A stretch of 64,000 bases of DNA, from assembly GCA_966250325.1 (NCBI GenBank), contig CBINGY010000005.1, positions 62,001-126,000 on the forward strand, in the 5' to 3' direction. The first letter of the stretch is position 1. Each line of letters opens with the position of its first letter. The position numbers and the translations under genes are program-made. Below are positions 8,367-16,321 of this stretch, piece after piece. This DNA is from Jiulongibacter sp966250325. Lineage in GTDB: Bacteria; Bacteroidota; Bacteroidia; Cytophagales; Spirosomataceae. The notes beneath the pieces are model-generated. The model was not told where the DNA came from, did no database searches, and saw only the letters and a program-made list of their open reading frames with translations.

Positions 8367-8807
8367 CTATTTCCTGAATTGACGCTCGGCAAAAAGAGCA
8401 TCCTCCAGGAAAAATTTAGGTGTACTGATGCCTTCCATCCGCAATAGGACTTCTCCGTTTGGCTTCACAAAAACGTAAGAAGGTAGCGAACTTACCTGAA
8501 ATAGCTTTCTGAGCTCAGGGCCCGGGCCTTTATCCACATCTACTTTATAGTTGATAAAGGAGGTATTAAATTTCTCGCCTACTTCCTGTTTGGAAAGTAC
8601 ATCGCGATCCATCACTTTGCAGGGACCACACCACGTAGCCCAGAAATCAATAAAAACCGGCTTGTTCGATTTTGCCGCCATTTCCTTTATTTGTTCAAAG
8701 CTGTATACATCTCCGGAAAGAAAATGTATCCCGGCGTCTTGTGGCTGAGATTGGAAGATCAACAAAAGGGGAAACACACGAATAACAAGGGCCAAATAAA
8801 GGATCAT
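8367..8807 (-). CDS. Exported thioredoxin-family protein
   Basis: A 146-residue protein with an N-terminal hydrophobic export signal (residues ~1-20) and a thioredoxin fold. The active site is WATWCGPCK (residues ~57-65) and the cis-Pro lies in 'VSSLPSYVFV'. Likely an oxidoreductase or thiol-reducing protein of the periplasm or envelope. Its ATG shares one base with the stop codon of the preceding 440-residue thioredoxin protein (TGATG), so the two are translated together. Sequence similarity around 'VFIDFWATWCGPCKVMDRDV' shows the two are related paralogues. Confidence 0.85.
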   Translation of the reverse strand: MILYLALVIRVFPLLLIFQSQPQDAGIHFLSGDVYSFEQIKEMAAKSNKPVFIDFWATWCGPCKVMDRDVLSKQEVGEKFNTSFINYKVDVDKGPGPELRKLFQVSSLPSYVFVKPNGEVLLRMEGISTPKFFLEDALFAERQFRK

Positions 8808-10129
8808 CAGATATTGCGGAGCAGGTTTTTATATTCTTCCGTACTCTCATCCAAACTGCGTGCCAGCCTTATAGCCTTTCGCATTGCTTTTCTTGCATCT
8901 GAGTTTCTTCCTGCTTTTTGAAGAAGTAAACTATAGGTTTTCCAGTGAACGGGTGATTCGGCCAATTTGATCGCGGTGGCAGACCATTTCAAGGCATTTT
9001 TGAAATCAGTACTATCTGAGGCCATGTGAAGAAAGCCTTCAGCAAACTCATTGAGCTGTAAGGCGGCCGATTTCTGTGAACCGTTCACCAGACTCTCAGC
9101 CATCATTTTATAATTTCCGGAGGAAGAAGAAACACCTTTCTGTTTAGCCATCTGCTCAAATTCCTCCTTCATTTTTCGGTTAAGTGCTTCGTGTTCTTCC
9201 GGGGTCATTTGTAGTATGCGGTTTGCTTCCTCATTGGCTATTACCCTGAAATGCCTGAAATTTCCCGTAAGTCGGGCAAAATCGTACCGAAATTGCCTTT
9301 CTTCGGCCACAGCTGCTTCAAAACTGTAAGCGGTATAATGCACAGCATCTATGAGGCTTTCAAACAGATGCTCGTCTTTGGTTTTTACCGCCTTCATGAA
9401 ACTCAATCGCTTGGAATTGCCTAGTCCGCGAAGCACCGCCTGCTGTTGGTTTTCAGTGAGCATTGGAAAGCGATCCAGCGATGCAGAGAGCACCTGAAAT
9501 CCTCTGGAATCAATACTGCTTACATGTTCAGAAATAAGAGAGAGCACTTTCTCTGTATTTAATTCGCTATCAGGAACTTTAAGAAGAAAGTCTTCGAGTA
9601 ACTGAGGTTGCGGACCTTCCGTTTCATACTTCCTGTTGAGGTATTCGTACAGGAAATCTGCCCCACGATCCCCGCTCACATACCTGGTGTTCAGTTGTGC
9701 CATGGGCACAAAGTCTTCCAGTTTTCGTTCAGCTTTTCGGGCTTCTGACAGTAGTTTAGAGGCAGAATGAAATCCTGTTATTTTGTGTACCAGCTCTCCG
9801 GAGGAATTTACAAACAGATATGTGGGAAATTCACCGACCTGATAAGACCTGGCCAGTTTTTCAGTTTCAGAATTATCTATGGTCACCCGGAAATTCACGA
9901 AGTGCTCATTAAAATAAGCCGCTACCTCCGGTACCGTGAATACCGACTTCTCCATCGCTTTGCAGGGCCCGCACCAGTCGGCATACAGGTCAACGAAGAC
10001 CAGTCGGTCAAGTGAGTCTGCACTCGCCCGGGCGGCAGCAAGACTCTCGTTGTTAAATTCAATCGCCTGCCCGGATACCCAGGGAATCCATAAGGAAAAA
10101 CAGCAGGCAAACAGGATTCTTTTCAACAT
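8807..10129 (-). CDS. Exported thioredoxin-family protein with helical C-terminal region
   Basis: A 440-residue protein. Residues 1-20 form a signal peptide ending in SGQ, and residues ~25-135 a thioredoxin domain with YADWCGPCKAME (~47-58) and cis-Pro in 'VGEFPTYLFV'. The remaining ~300 residues are helical; the last ~80 (LKWSATAIKLAES, ALRKA-like repeats) resemble a TPR pair. This layout is common in Bacteroidota envelope thioredoxins whose helical part may hold a client or partner. Overlaps the next thioredoxin gene by one base. Confidence 0.85.
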   Translation of the reverse strand: MLKRILFACCFSLWIPWVSGQAIEFNNESLAAARASADSLDRLVFVDLYADWCGPCKAMEKSVFTVPEVAAYFNEHFVNFRVTIDNSETEKLARSYQVGEFPTYLFVNSSGELVHKITGFHSASKLLSEARKAERKLEDFVPMAQLNTRYVSGDRGADFLYEYLNRKYETEGPQPQLLEDFLLKVPDSELNTEKVLSLISEHVSSIDSRGFQVLSASLDRFPMLTENQQQAVLRGLGNSKRLSFMKAVKTKDEHLFESLIDAVHYTAYSFEAAVAEERQFRYDFARLTGNFRHFRVIANEEANRILQMTPEEHEALNRKMKEEFEQMAKQKGVSSSSGNYKMMAESLVNGSQKSAALQLNEFAEGFLHMASDSTDFKNALKWSATAIKLAESPVHWKTYSLLLQKAGRNSDARKAMRKAIRLARSLDESTEEYKNLLRNI

Positions 10130-10252
10130 GATACGAATATAAGTAATCCGTTTGGATGAAGACGGAACTACCTCTTTTTAACGGGATGTTAACGAAGCTT
10201 ATTTTGCACAAAACAATCTTTGGTGCACTTCGCTTCTTAAACCGTTATGAGC

Positions 10253-10260
10253 TACCTTTG
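10253..10260 (+). promoter_or_regulatory. -7 promoter element of the haem lyase gene
   Basis: TACCTTTG fits TAnnTTTG and lies 32 bases before the ATG at 10285. A rare clear Shine-Dalgarno-like AGAGGAG (10271-10277) follows 7 bases before the start. A TTTG at 10219-10222 is 30 bases upstream, further than the usual 19-21. Confidence 0.45.
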
Positions 10261-10284
10261 CGGCAGATTCAGAGGAGATAAATC

Positions 10285-12804
10285 ATGTTGAGAGATTCGC
10301 TTGGAAATATAGGTCATGGATTCACCATCCTGGCATTTGTAAGTTCGCTAATGGCACTTTACGGCTATTGGCAGGCATCCCGTGAAAACGAAGAAAGCAA
10401 ACAATGGCAGAAGTTTGCCAATACGCTATTTTACACGCATACCTTTTTTGTGCTTGGGGTAGTAATTGCTCTCTTCACCATCATATTTAATCACTATTTT
10501 GAGTACCATTACGCCTGGTCAAACTCGTCACTCAGTTTACCGCTGGGCTACGCCATTTCCTGTTTCTGGCAAGATCAGGAAGGCAGCTTTCTACTCTGGA
10601 TCTTCTGGAATGCTGTGGTTGGAATAAGTATGATCTGGCATTTTCGCTTGTCAAAAAAGAATCTAAGACTCAGTAATCCGGCCCTTTTTATTGTGACCGG
10701 AATTCAAGCCTTTTTGCTCTCAATGATTCTCGGTGTAGTCATTTTTGAAGACCTGAAAATAGGAAGCACTCCTTTTCTCACTCTTAAAGAAACCAATCCC
10801 GATCTCCCAGTCTGGAACATGGATCCCAATTTTATTCCAAAAGACGGTAACGGCCTCAATCCGCTGTTACAGAATTACTGGATGGTGATCCACCCCCCTA
10901 CGCTATTTCTTGGATTTGCTCTTACCATGGTTCCGTTTGCTTTTGGTATCGCTTCCCTGTGGAAAAAAGACTATCATGGCTGGTTGAGTATTTCGCTTCC
11001 CTGGTCACTGCTGGCTGCAGTGGTACTAGGCACAGGAATTATCATGGGAGCCGTCTGGGCTTACGAAACCCTGAATTTCGGAGGGTACTGGAACTGGGAT
11101 CCGGTAGAAAACGCAGTTTATGTACCATGGCTTGTACTGGTGACCGGCTTTCATACCTTGTTTCTGGCCAGAAAGAACAGTACTGCTTTAAAGTATTCGT
11201 ATATTCTTATCATTGCACAGTTTATTCTGATTCTCTATTCTACTTTTCTTACCCGTAGCGGAATCCTGGGCAATGCCTCGGTTCACTCTTTTACGGATCT
11301 GGGGCTTTCCGGCCAGTTGCTCCTCTATTTACTAAGTTTTCTGATCGGCTCGGTGGTGCTTGCTGTTCTACGGTGGAAAGACCTTCCTTCTGATGGCAAA
11401 GAAAGTGAAGTATATTCCTCTGAATTCTGGGTTTACCTGGGCGTTTTAATAGTTAGCCTCGCCGCATTTCAGGTAATTATCACCACCTCCATCCCTGTTT
11501 ATAACAGCATTGCAGAAAATCTTGGGTTTGATCTTAATATGGCTCTGCCGGGAGACCAGATTGCTCATTATACGGGTTTTCAGATGTGGTTGTTTATTCT
11601 GGCGGTAATACTCATGGGGATAGCTCAATACTTCTGGTGGGGCAAGATGAAGAATAAAGACTGGAAATCGCTACTTAATCCCCTGATCGTCTCTTTACTG
11701 ATCTCTGCCGCACTCATTGCACTCACTCGTGTGGACAAAATACAGTATGTCATCCTGATAGCTGCAACAGTATTCGGGATTACGGCAAATGGATCTATAC
11801 TTCTGGAGTTATTCAAAGGTAAGTTCAAAGTAGCAGGAGGTGCCCTCACGCACATCGGCGTAGCCCTGATGCTTCTGGGTATCATGTATTCATCTGCTTA
11901 CGAAAAGACGGTTTCTATCAATACAAGCGGTACCGAAATTTTCTCAGATTCTGAAAAGGAAAGCCGCGAGAACGTACTGCTTTGGCTGAACAGACCTTAC
12001 CAGTCGAAAGATCTCTCACTCACTTACAAAGGACAGTTTCTGGATGTGAGGGAGGTTCCCGGCTACATTGAAAAGAGATTTATTCAGCCCATCGTAGGTA
12101 CGGGCTTCAAAGGGCTGGCTCTGGCACCAATTGTAGACGGTACAGATACGCTAAATTATCGGGGTGATACGGTGGCTTATGAGGCAGAAAACACCTACTA
12201 TCAGGTAGCCTACGAGTTAAAAAATGGCAAAACATTTAACCTTTATCCACGTTACCAGATCAATGAGAAAATGGGAAATGTGGCATCTCCAGATATCAAG
12301 CGTTTCTGGAATAAAGACATTTACTCGCATGTAAATTACGTTCAATCTTCTGATGACCGCGAATGGAGCCTCCCCATGGATTACGCAGTTACAGTTCGAG
12401 ATACCTTTTTCCTGAATGATTACGTTGCGATTTTGGACGATGTGCAGGGCGTGAGAGAAGTAGATGGAATTGAACTTCGGGTTGGTGACGCTGCGGCCAT
12501 GGCTGTGGTTCGTATTCTGGAACGTGATGGGGAAAAAATTCTTAAACCCACCTTTGTAATCAAAGATAATCAGGTTTGGAGTAAGCCTGTTGAAAGCAAT
12601 GAACTGGGTCTGCGTATTCAACTCAATCAAATTGATCCGGTTTCCGGTCAGTTTACCTTCTCTGTCTCCCGTTCTGAAAGAGAGTATATCGTAGTGAAAG
12701 CCATCGAGAAGCCTTTGATTAATCTTCTTTGGCTAGGTATCATTCTGCTCATTACCGGAATGTTTCTTTCGCTTATAAGAAGGTTCCGAATTGCGTTCAA
12801 GTAA
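10285..12804 (+). CDS. ccmF: CcmF/CcsA-family cytochrome c haem lyase component
   Basis: An 839-residue polytopic membrane protein of cytochrome c maturation. The haem-handling WWD motif is visible as GGYWNWDPVENAVYVPWL (residues ~265-282). Conserved His-containing loops follow, such as MVIHPPTLFLGFAL (~198-211) and 'SVHSFTDLG'. There are about 13-15 transmembrane segments, then a ~220-residue extracytoplasmic domain (~540-810) and a last membrane helix (~812-832), as in CcmF. It attaches haem to apocytochromes c on the outer face of the inner membrane. In related genomes ccmB/C/E are elsewhere; none is adjacent here. The name CcsA is also used for such proteins. Confidence 0.8.
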   Translation: MLRDSLGNIGHGFTILAFVSSLMALYGYWQASRENEESKQWQKFANTLFYTHTFFVLGVVIALFTIIFNHYFEYHYAWSNSSLSLPLGYAISCFWQDQEGSFLLWIFWNAVVGISMIWHFRLSKKNLRLSNPALFIVTGIQAFLLSMILGVVIFEDLKIGSTPFLTLKETNPDLPVWNMDPNFIPKDGNGLNPLLQNYWMVIHPPTLFLGFALTMVPFAFGIASLWKKDYHGWLSISLPWSLLAAVVLGTGIIMGAVWAYETLNFGGYWNWDPVENAVYVPWLVLVTGFHTLFLARKNSTALKYSYILIIAQFILILYSTFLTRSGILGNASVHSFTDLGLSGQLLLYLLSFLIGSVVLAVLRWKDLPSDGKESEVYSSEFWVYLGVLIVSLAAFQVIITTSIPVYNSIAENLGFDLNMALPGDQIAHYTGFQMWLFILAVILMGIAQYFWWGKMKNKDWKSLLNPLIVSLLISAALIALTRVDKIQYVILIAATVFGITANGSILLELFKGKFKVAGGALTHIGVALMLLGIMYSSAYEKTVSINTSGTEIFSDSEKESRENVLLWLNRPYQSKDLSLTYKGQFLDVREVPGYIEKRFIQPIVGTGFKGLALAPIVDGTDTLNYRGDTVAYEAENTYYQVAYELKNGKTFNLYPRYQINEKMGNVASPDIKRFWNKDIYSHVNYVQSSDDREWSLPMDYAVTVRDTFFLNDYVAILDDVQGVREVDGIELRVGDAAAMAVVRILERDGEKILKPTFVIKDNQVWSKPVESNELGLRIQLNQIDPVSGQFTFSVSRSEREYIVVKAIEKPLINLLWLGIILLITGMFLSLIRRFRIAFK

Positions 12805-12890
12805 ACTGGGTGAAGAGCATTTTTCGAACGGGTTAGTGTTTCAAAAACCAGCAGTTCTTTTTCTCCTGTATCTCCTGGGATTGTAAGATC

Positions 12891-12920
12891 ATAAAAGAAA
12901 AAACCCCCGAACATCGGAGG
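12891..12920 (-). terminator. Intrinsic terminator of the atp operon
   Basis: Inverted repeat at 12904-12920 (CCCCCGA / TCGGAGG, one mismatch, loop ACA). On the minus strand it is followed by TTTTTTCTTTTAT. It lies 39 bases after the atpH stop, so transcription ends here instead of continuing into atpA. Confidence 0.75.
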
Positions 12921-12958
12921 CCTTTCTCAACTTTATAGCCATGAAAACTAATAATCGT

Positions 12959-13492
12959 TTAAGCTAATTCAAGCTTTAATTCATTTATTTTCTTTCTGAT
13001 GGAAGTGTCTATCTGCAGGTCTCCTACTTTTAGAACATATCCTCCGATCAGTGTTTCATCAATTTTTTCAAGAAGGTCTACTGTCTTACCTGTAGCATCT
13101 TTAACTACCTTAACGAATTCCTCACGCTGTTTAGCATTCAGGGGTACCACTGTAGTTATAGTAGCTTTCTGCACTTTGTTCAGGTCAGCATAAAGCTTCT
13201 GAAACTCAACAGCAATCGGATAAAGCAAATTCTCTCTGTTCTTACGGGTTAAGACGTTGAAAATTGAAAAAGTCACATCATTGATTTTATTTTCAAAAAT
13301 GCTTTTCAGAATAGACTTCTTCTTATCATGTCTTACAATGGGATTAGCCATTACCTTGGTAAATTCTTTATTCTGCTCGCATATCTCAGCAAAGAATTTC
13401 ATGTCGTCATTAACCTTGTCTACCACCTTTTGCTGGATGGCCAGGTCAATGAGGGCTTTCGCGTATCTGTAAGCTACTACGGATTCTGACAT
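12959..13492 (-). CDS. atpH: F1Fo ATP synthase subunit delta
   Basis: A 177-residue OSCP/delta subunit that links the F1 head to the peripheral stalk. The N-terminal helical domain starts with VVAYRYAKALIDLA, typical of the family. The C-terminal region has 'LLEKIDETLIGGYVLKVGDLQIDTSI', which contains the signature 'GG..l.vgd...D.Si'. It is last in the atpB-E-F-H run, 103 bases after atpF. That spacer holds a long imperfect inverted repeat (13510-13516/13538-13544 core) of unknown effect. No atpA follows, which is unusual. Confidence 0.95.
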   Translation of the reverse strand: MSESVVAYRYAKALIDLAIQQKVVDKVNDDMKFFAEICEQNKEFTKVMANPIVRHDKKKSILKSIFENKINDVTFSIFNVLTRKNRENLLYPIAVEFQKLYADLNKVQKATITTVVPLNAKQREEFVKVVKDATGKTVDLLEKIDETLIGGYVLKVGDLQIDTSIRKKINELKLELA

Positions 13493-13595
13493 CTTACTTT
13501 TTTGGTCTGGACTGTTGCAAAGATTTGATCAAATGTAAACAGTCTGAACCTTTTTTGATTCGTTAAAATTAAACTATTTTAAAAAGACAGAATGC

Positions 13596-14090
13596 TTAGT
13601 TCAAATGAGCTTCTGAGAGAAGATCATCAACGAGCTTGGTTTGAGCTGCATCCCCTTTAAGCTCTTTTCTTATCACTTTTTCAGCTATTTCAATCGAAAG
13701 GCTGGCTACTTCTTTTCTTAGTCCTTCAATCATGCCCGCTCTTTCCTGAGCAATCGCGTCTCTGGCATCTGAAAGAATTCCGGTTGCCTCTTTTGTAGCT
13801 TTCACCTTGGCTTCGTCCAGAATACGGTTTGCATCATCTTTAGCTTCTTTAAGAATGGCATCTCTTTCTGCACGTGCCTGAGTCTGAAGTTTTTCATTAT
13901 CAGACTTCAACTTGGCCATCTCTGCACGGGTTTCCTCTGCCATTTTCAAAGCAGAATCAATTTCATTTTCTCTGTCTTTCAGAGCACCTAAAATTCCTTT
14001 CCAGGCAAATTTCTTCAGAACAAAGAAAAGAGTGAGGAAAATGAGAAACTGCCAGAAAATAAGACCTACCGCCGGGGTTAATAATTCCAT
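13596..14090 (-). CDS. atpF: F1Fo ATP synthase subunit b
   Basis: A 164-residue peripheral-stalk subunit. One N-terminal transmembrane helix (residues ~5-27, GLIFWQFLIFLTLFFVLKKF) is followed by a long charged coiled coil with repeated Ala/Glu/Lys heptads, and then 'AEKVIRKEL' as in bacterial b subunits. Two b copies or b/b' form the stator. A hairpin with a U-rich tail separates it from atpE, so atpF may be transcribed less than atpE. Confidence 0.95.
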   Translation of the reverse strand: MELLTPAVGLIFWQFLIFLTLFFVLKKFAWKGILGALKDRENEIDSALKMAEETRAEMAKLKSDNEKLQTQARAERDAILKEAKDDANRILDEAKVKATKEATGILSDARDAIAQERAGMIEGLRKEVASLSIEIAEKVIRKELKGDAAQTKLVDDLLSEAHLN

Positions 14091-14125
14091 TGCTATACTT
14101 AATGTTTATGTGCTTTCAAAAAGTT

Positions 14126-14166
14126 AAAAAGTTTTGCTCTGACACCTAATGTGAGCAGAGCAAAAC
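14126..14166 (-). terminator. Intrinsic hairpin (attenuator) between atpE and atpF
   Basis: Perfect 11-bp stem GTTTTGCTCTG (14131-14141) with CAGAGCAAAAC (14156-14166), loop 14 bases. In the direction of transcription (minus) it is followed directly by TTTTTAACTT, the form of a Rho-independent terminator. It sits 15 bases after the atpE stop and inside an operon, so partial read-through is expected: more atpE mRNA than atpF mRNA. Confidence 0.75.
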
Positions 14167-14181
14167 GATTTTCGTGATGAA

Positions 14182-14445
14182 TTATCCAAGGATAGCCAAA
14201 AGGCCAACAACCACACCAAACAGAGCCACAGCTTCGATAAGGGCAGCGATGATAATCATCATAGTTTGAATTTTACCAGCTGCTTCTGGCTGACGGGCTA
14301 CCCCTTCCATTGCAGATCCACCGATTCTACCAATACCGATACCGGCACCGATAGCCGCCAGGCCTGCTCCGATAGCTCCACCCATTGCCGCAAGACCTGC
14401 ACCAGATTCCGCAGCAGCTTGTAAAAGAATGTTTAACAAAGACAT
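14182..14445 (-). CDS. atpE: F1Fo ATP synthase subunit c
   Basis: An 87-residue c-ring subunit with two helices. The glycine-rich first helix (GAGLAAIGAGIGIGRIGG) is followed by the polar loop 'VARQPEA' (residues ~50-56) and a second helix with the ion-binding Glu in ALIEAVALFG. The Na+-type ligands are absent: the first-helix Gln is Ile and the residue after Glu is Ala rather than Ser. The ring should therefore carry protons. Followed by a terminator-like hairpin before atpF. Confidence 0.96.
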   Translation of the reverse strand: MSLLNILLQAAAESGAGLAAMGGAIGAGLAAIGAGIGIGRIGGSAMEGVARQPEAAGKIQTMMIIIAALIEAVALFGVVVGLLAILG

Positions 14446-14498
14446 TTGTTTAAACGATTTATAGTTAGAAATAAATTACAAAGTCAACTGAACGACTC

Positions 14499-15536
14499 TC
14501 AATGATGATCATCATGGTGATGCTCTTCAATAGCCGAACCGATATACATGGAGGATAACAAGGTAAAAATATATGCCTGAATAAATGCAACCAGAATTTC
14601 AATTAACGACATGAACGTTCCGATTGCCCATACACCACCACCCACAGCATAATTCTTAAACATGAAAATTAATCCTATAAAGCTCAAAATAATGATATGA
14701 CCACCTGTAATGTTTGCAAAGAGACGTATGGTCAGAGAAGCAGGCTTCATGAATACACCGATTGTCTCAATGATCCAGAAAAGTGGCTTTAACCAGCCCG
14801 GAACACCCGGAGGTGCCACAATGTGCATCCAATAACCTTTGTTTGCCTTCACATGCACAATAACAAACGTGATGAAAGCAAGAGAAAGAGTTACGGCTAT
14901 ATTTCCTGTAAGGTTAGCAGCACCCGGAGTAAGTCCTACCAGATTGTTTACAAGTATAAAGAAGAACAAGGTAAGCATGTAGGGCAGATACTTCTCATAA
15001 TGCGGACCAATATTAGGTTTTACCACATCATCTTTGATCGTGGTTATAACCGGCTCCATGAAAGACTGGATTCCACTTGGAGCCTTTCCGGCGTTTTTCC
15101 TGTAACCTTTTGCCACAGCAGAAAAAACCAGAATCAATATAACTGCACTCAGTATAAGAGAAGCTACGTTTTTGGTGATTGAAAAATCCCATACCGCAGC
15201 ATGATGATCTTCTTTTAGTGCAATTTTTTCATGATGCAAAACGTAAGGGCCGTACTCTCCATGTCCTTCATCAAAACGGGCTGAAGAAAATACATCAAGA
15301 CCATGTTGCTGCGTGTAAACAATTACTGGCAGAGGTAACTTTACACCGTGAGCAAATTCCCAGCCGTGTTCATCCAGAATGTGATGCATGATCATCTCTC
15401 CCATATTGAAAGACTCCTCCTCATGCTCCCCTTCTATGCTGTGATTGTCATGGCCGGCCCCGGCTTCATGCTGAGCCGAAACTCCTGAAATTAAATAAAC
15501 TGATAATGATAAGGTTAACAGTAACTTTTTTAGCAT
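14499..15536 (-). CDS. atpB: F1Fo ATP synthase subunit a
   Basis: A 345-residue proton channel subunit. Residues 1-21 look like a cleavable signal (VYLISGVSAQ) and are followed by a ~90-residue His/Glu-rich N-terminal region, an extension typical of Bacteroidota AtpB. The channel core is in the C-terminal two thirds. The essential Arg lies in 'ASLTIRLFANITGGHI' (residues ~274-289), and the last helices have 'EILVAFIQAYIFTLLSSMYIG' with the conserved Gln. The C-terminus is His-rich (EEHHHDDHH). Second gene of the atp operon. Confidence 0.95.
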   Translation of the reverse strand: MLKKLLLTLSLSVYLISGVSAQHEAGAGHDNHSIEGEHEEESFNMGEMIMHHILDEHGWEFAHGVKLPLPVIVYTQQHGLDVFSSARFDEGHGEYGPYVLHHEKIALKEDHHAAVWDFSITKNVASLILSAVILILVFSAVAKGYRKNAGKAPSGIQSFMEPVITTIKDDVVKPNIGPHYEKYLPYMLTLFFFILVNNLVGLTPGAANLTGNIAVTLSLAFITFVIVHVKANKGYWMHIVAPPGVPGWLKPLFWIIETIGVFMKPASLTIRLFANITGGHIIILSFIGLIFMFKNYAVGGGVWAIGTFMSLIEILVAFIQAYIFTLLSSMYIGSAIEEHHHDDHH

Positions 15537-15572
15537 CGATTCTATCTTTTTTCTTAGGCTGAAGTAGACCTC

Positions 15573-15935
15573 TCACGAAAAACGCCGCAAGTTACGAACT
15601 ATTGAAATGATTTCAAACAATGTGAAACATAAATAAAGTGCAAAAAAGTTGGTCAAGAAAAGTCTGGAATCAGCGGCGTTAAAATAAAGCCCAACAGCCA
15701 CGAAAATCATGGAGCTTACCATTCTGATACTTACAGAAGACAGATAAAACTGGGTGAAATTTTCCCTGTTATGGGCCATTCCCTGCTCTGTAAGTAGGTG
15801 GGTTAGCCATGATGTACAAAAGAAAAATCCCAGAATAATCCACCTCCATGGGTGTAACCATGCGTCTTTGTGAAAATACGAAGCTAGGAAAAATACAATT
15901 GAAATAAGTATGTAAAGCAGAATTGTCTTTCGCAT
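15573..15935 (-). CDS. Small membrane protein at the head of the atp operon (AtpI-like position)
   Basis: A 120-residue protein with four hydrophobic segments (residues ~4-18, ~30-45, ~70-88, ~95-110). It lies 36 bases upstream of atpB, the place usually taken by atpI or a companion AtpI/AtpZ-like gene. Similarity to AtpI cannot be claimed from sequence motifs alone. The size, topology and position suggest a role in c-ring assembly, which is inference. First gene after the operon promoter. Confidence 0.65.
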   Translation of the reverse strand: MRKTILLYILISIVFFLASYFHKDAWLHPWRWIILGFFFCTSWLTHLLTEQGMAHNRENFTQFYLSSVSIRMVSSMIFVAVGLYFNAADSRLFLTNFFALYLCFTLFEIISIVRNLRRFS

Positions 15936-15979
15936 TTTGATCTCACTGGCCGGTCTTATATTGCCTTTCTACAATCACA

Positions 15980-15987
15980 CAAAAGTA
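15980..15987 (-). promoter_or_regulatory. -7 promoter element of the atp operon
   Basis: On the minus strand the sequence reads TACTTTTG, fitting TAnnTTTG, 45 bases before the first ATG of the atp operon. No TTTG at -33 is visible. Confidence 0.45.
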
Positions 15988-16146
15988 CGCTATTTCTACC
16001 ATAGCCCATAGACTTGCTCCTTGCGTATTTTAGCGTAGAACTCTCTTGAAAAGTTCAGAGTTTGAGCCATCAAGAAATGAGAATGATGTCAAAAGTAGGG
16101 TGCTGTATTTTTTTATTCTGGTAATTTTCAAGGCTCGGTGATTACC

Positions 16147-16155
16147 TTATCCACA
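16147..16155 (+). promoter_or_regulatory. Consensus DnaA box
   Basis: TTATCCACA matches the bacterial DnaA box consensus exactly, 167 bases before the dnaA start. Likely used in autoregulation or origin binding. Confidence 0.7.
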
Positions 16156-16258
16156 TCCTGCCTGAACGACATAGGACAAAAATAAGAAGCAAGCTTTTTC
16201 ACGAATATTTATTTTCAAAAAAGGTATTTTTCTCATTTTTCTATCTACCCCTTTTCCT

Positions 16259-16266
16259 TAGTTTTG
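16259..16266 (+). promoter_or_regulatory. -7 promoter element of dnaA
   Basis: TAGTTTTG fits TAnnTTTG, 56 bases before the TTG start of dnaA. No clear -33 box. Confidence 0.4.
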
Positions 16267-16321
16267 TATCCTTTTCCAAATAAAAAAAAGACAATTACAA
16301 CTGAAATAACCCTTTACTCCG

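Larger units (their letters stand above)
15936..16321. other. Divergent intergenic region between atp operon and dnaA (oriC candidate)
   Basis: 386 bases without a gene. It holds the atp promoter element, one perfect consensus DnaA box, and an A+T-rich stretch (~16190-16300) before dnaA. Only one strict DnaA box is visible, so this is more clearly a dnaA control region than a full origin. The AT-rich tract next to dnaA leaves oriC possible. Confidence 0.5.

Noticed and set aside
13510..13544. Inverted repeat between atpF and atpH as a terminator
   Set aside because: In the transcribed direction it is followed by A-rich, not U-rich, sequence.
14182..14445. Sodium-specific c ring
   Set aside because: The Gln and Ser ligands of Na+-type c subunits are replaced by Ile and Ala.
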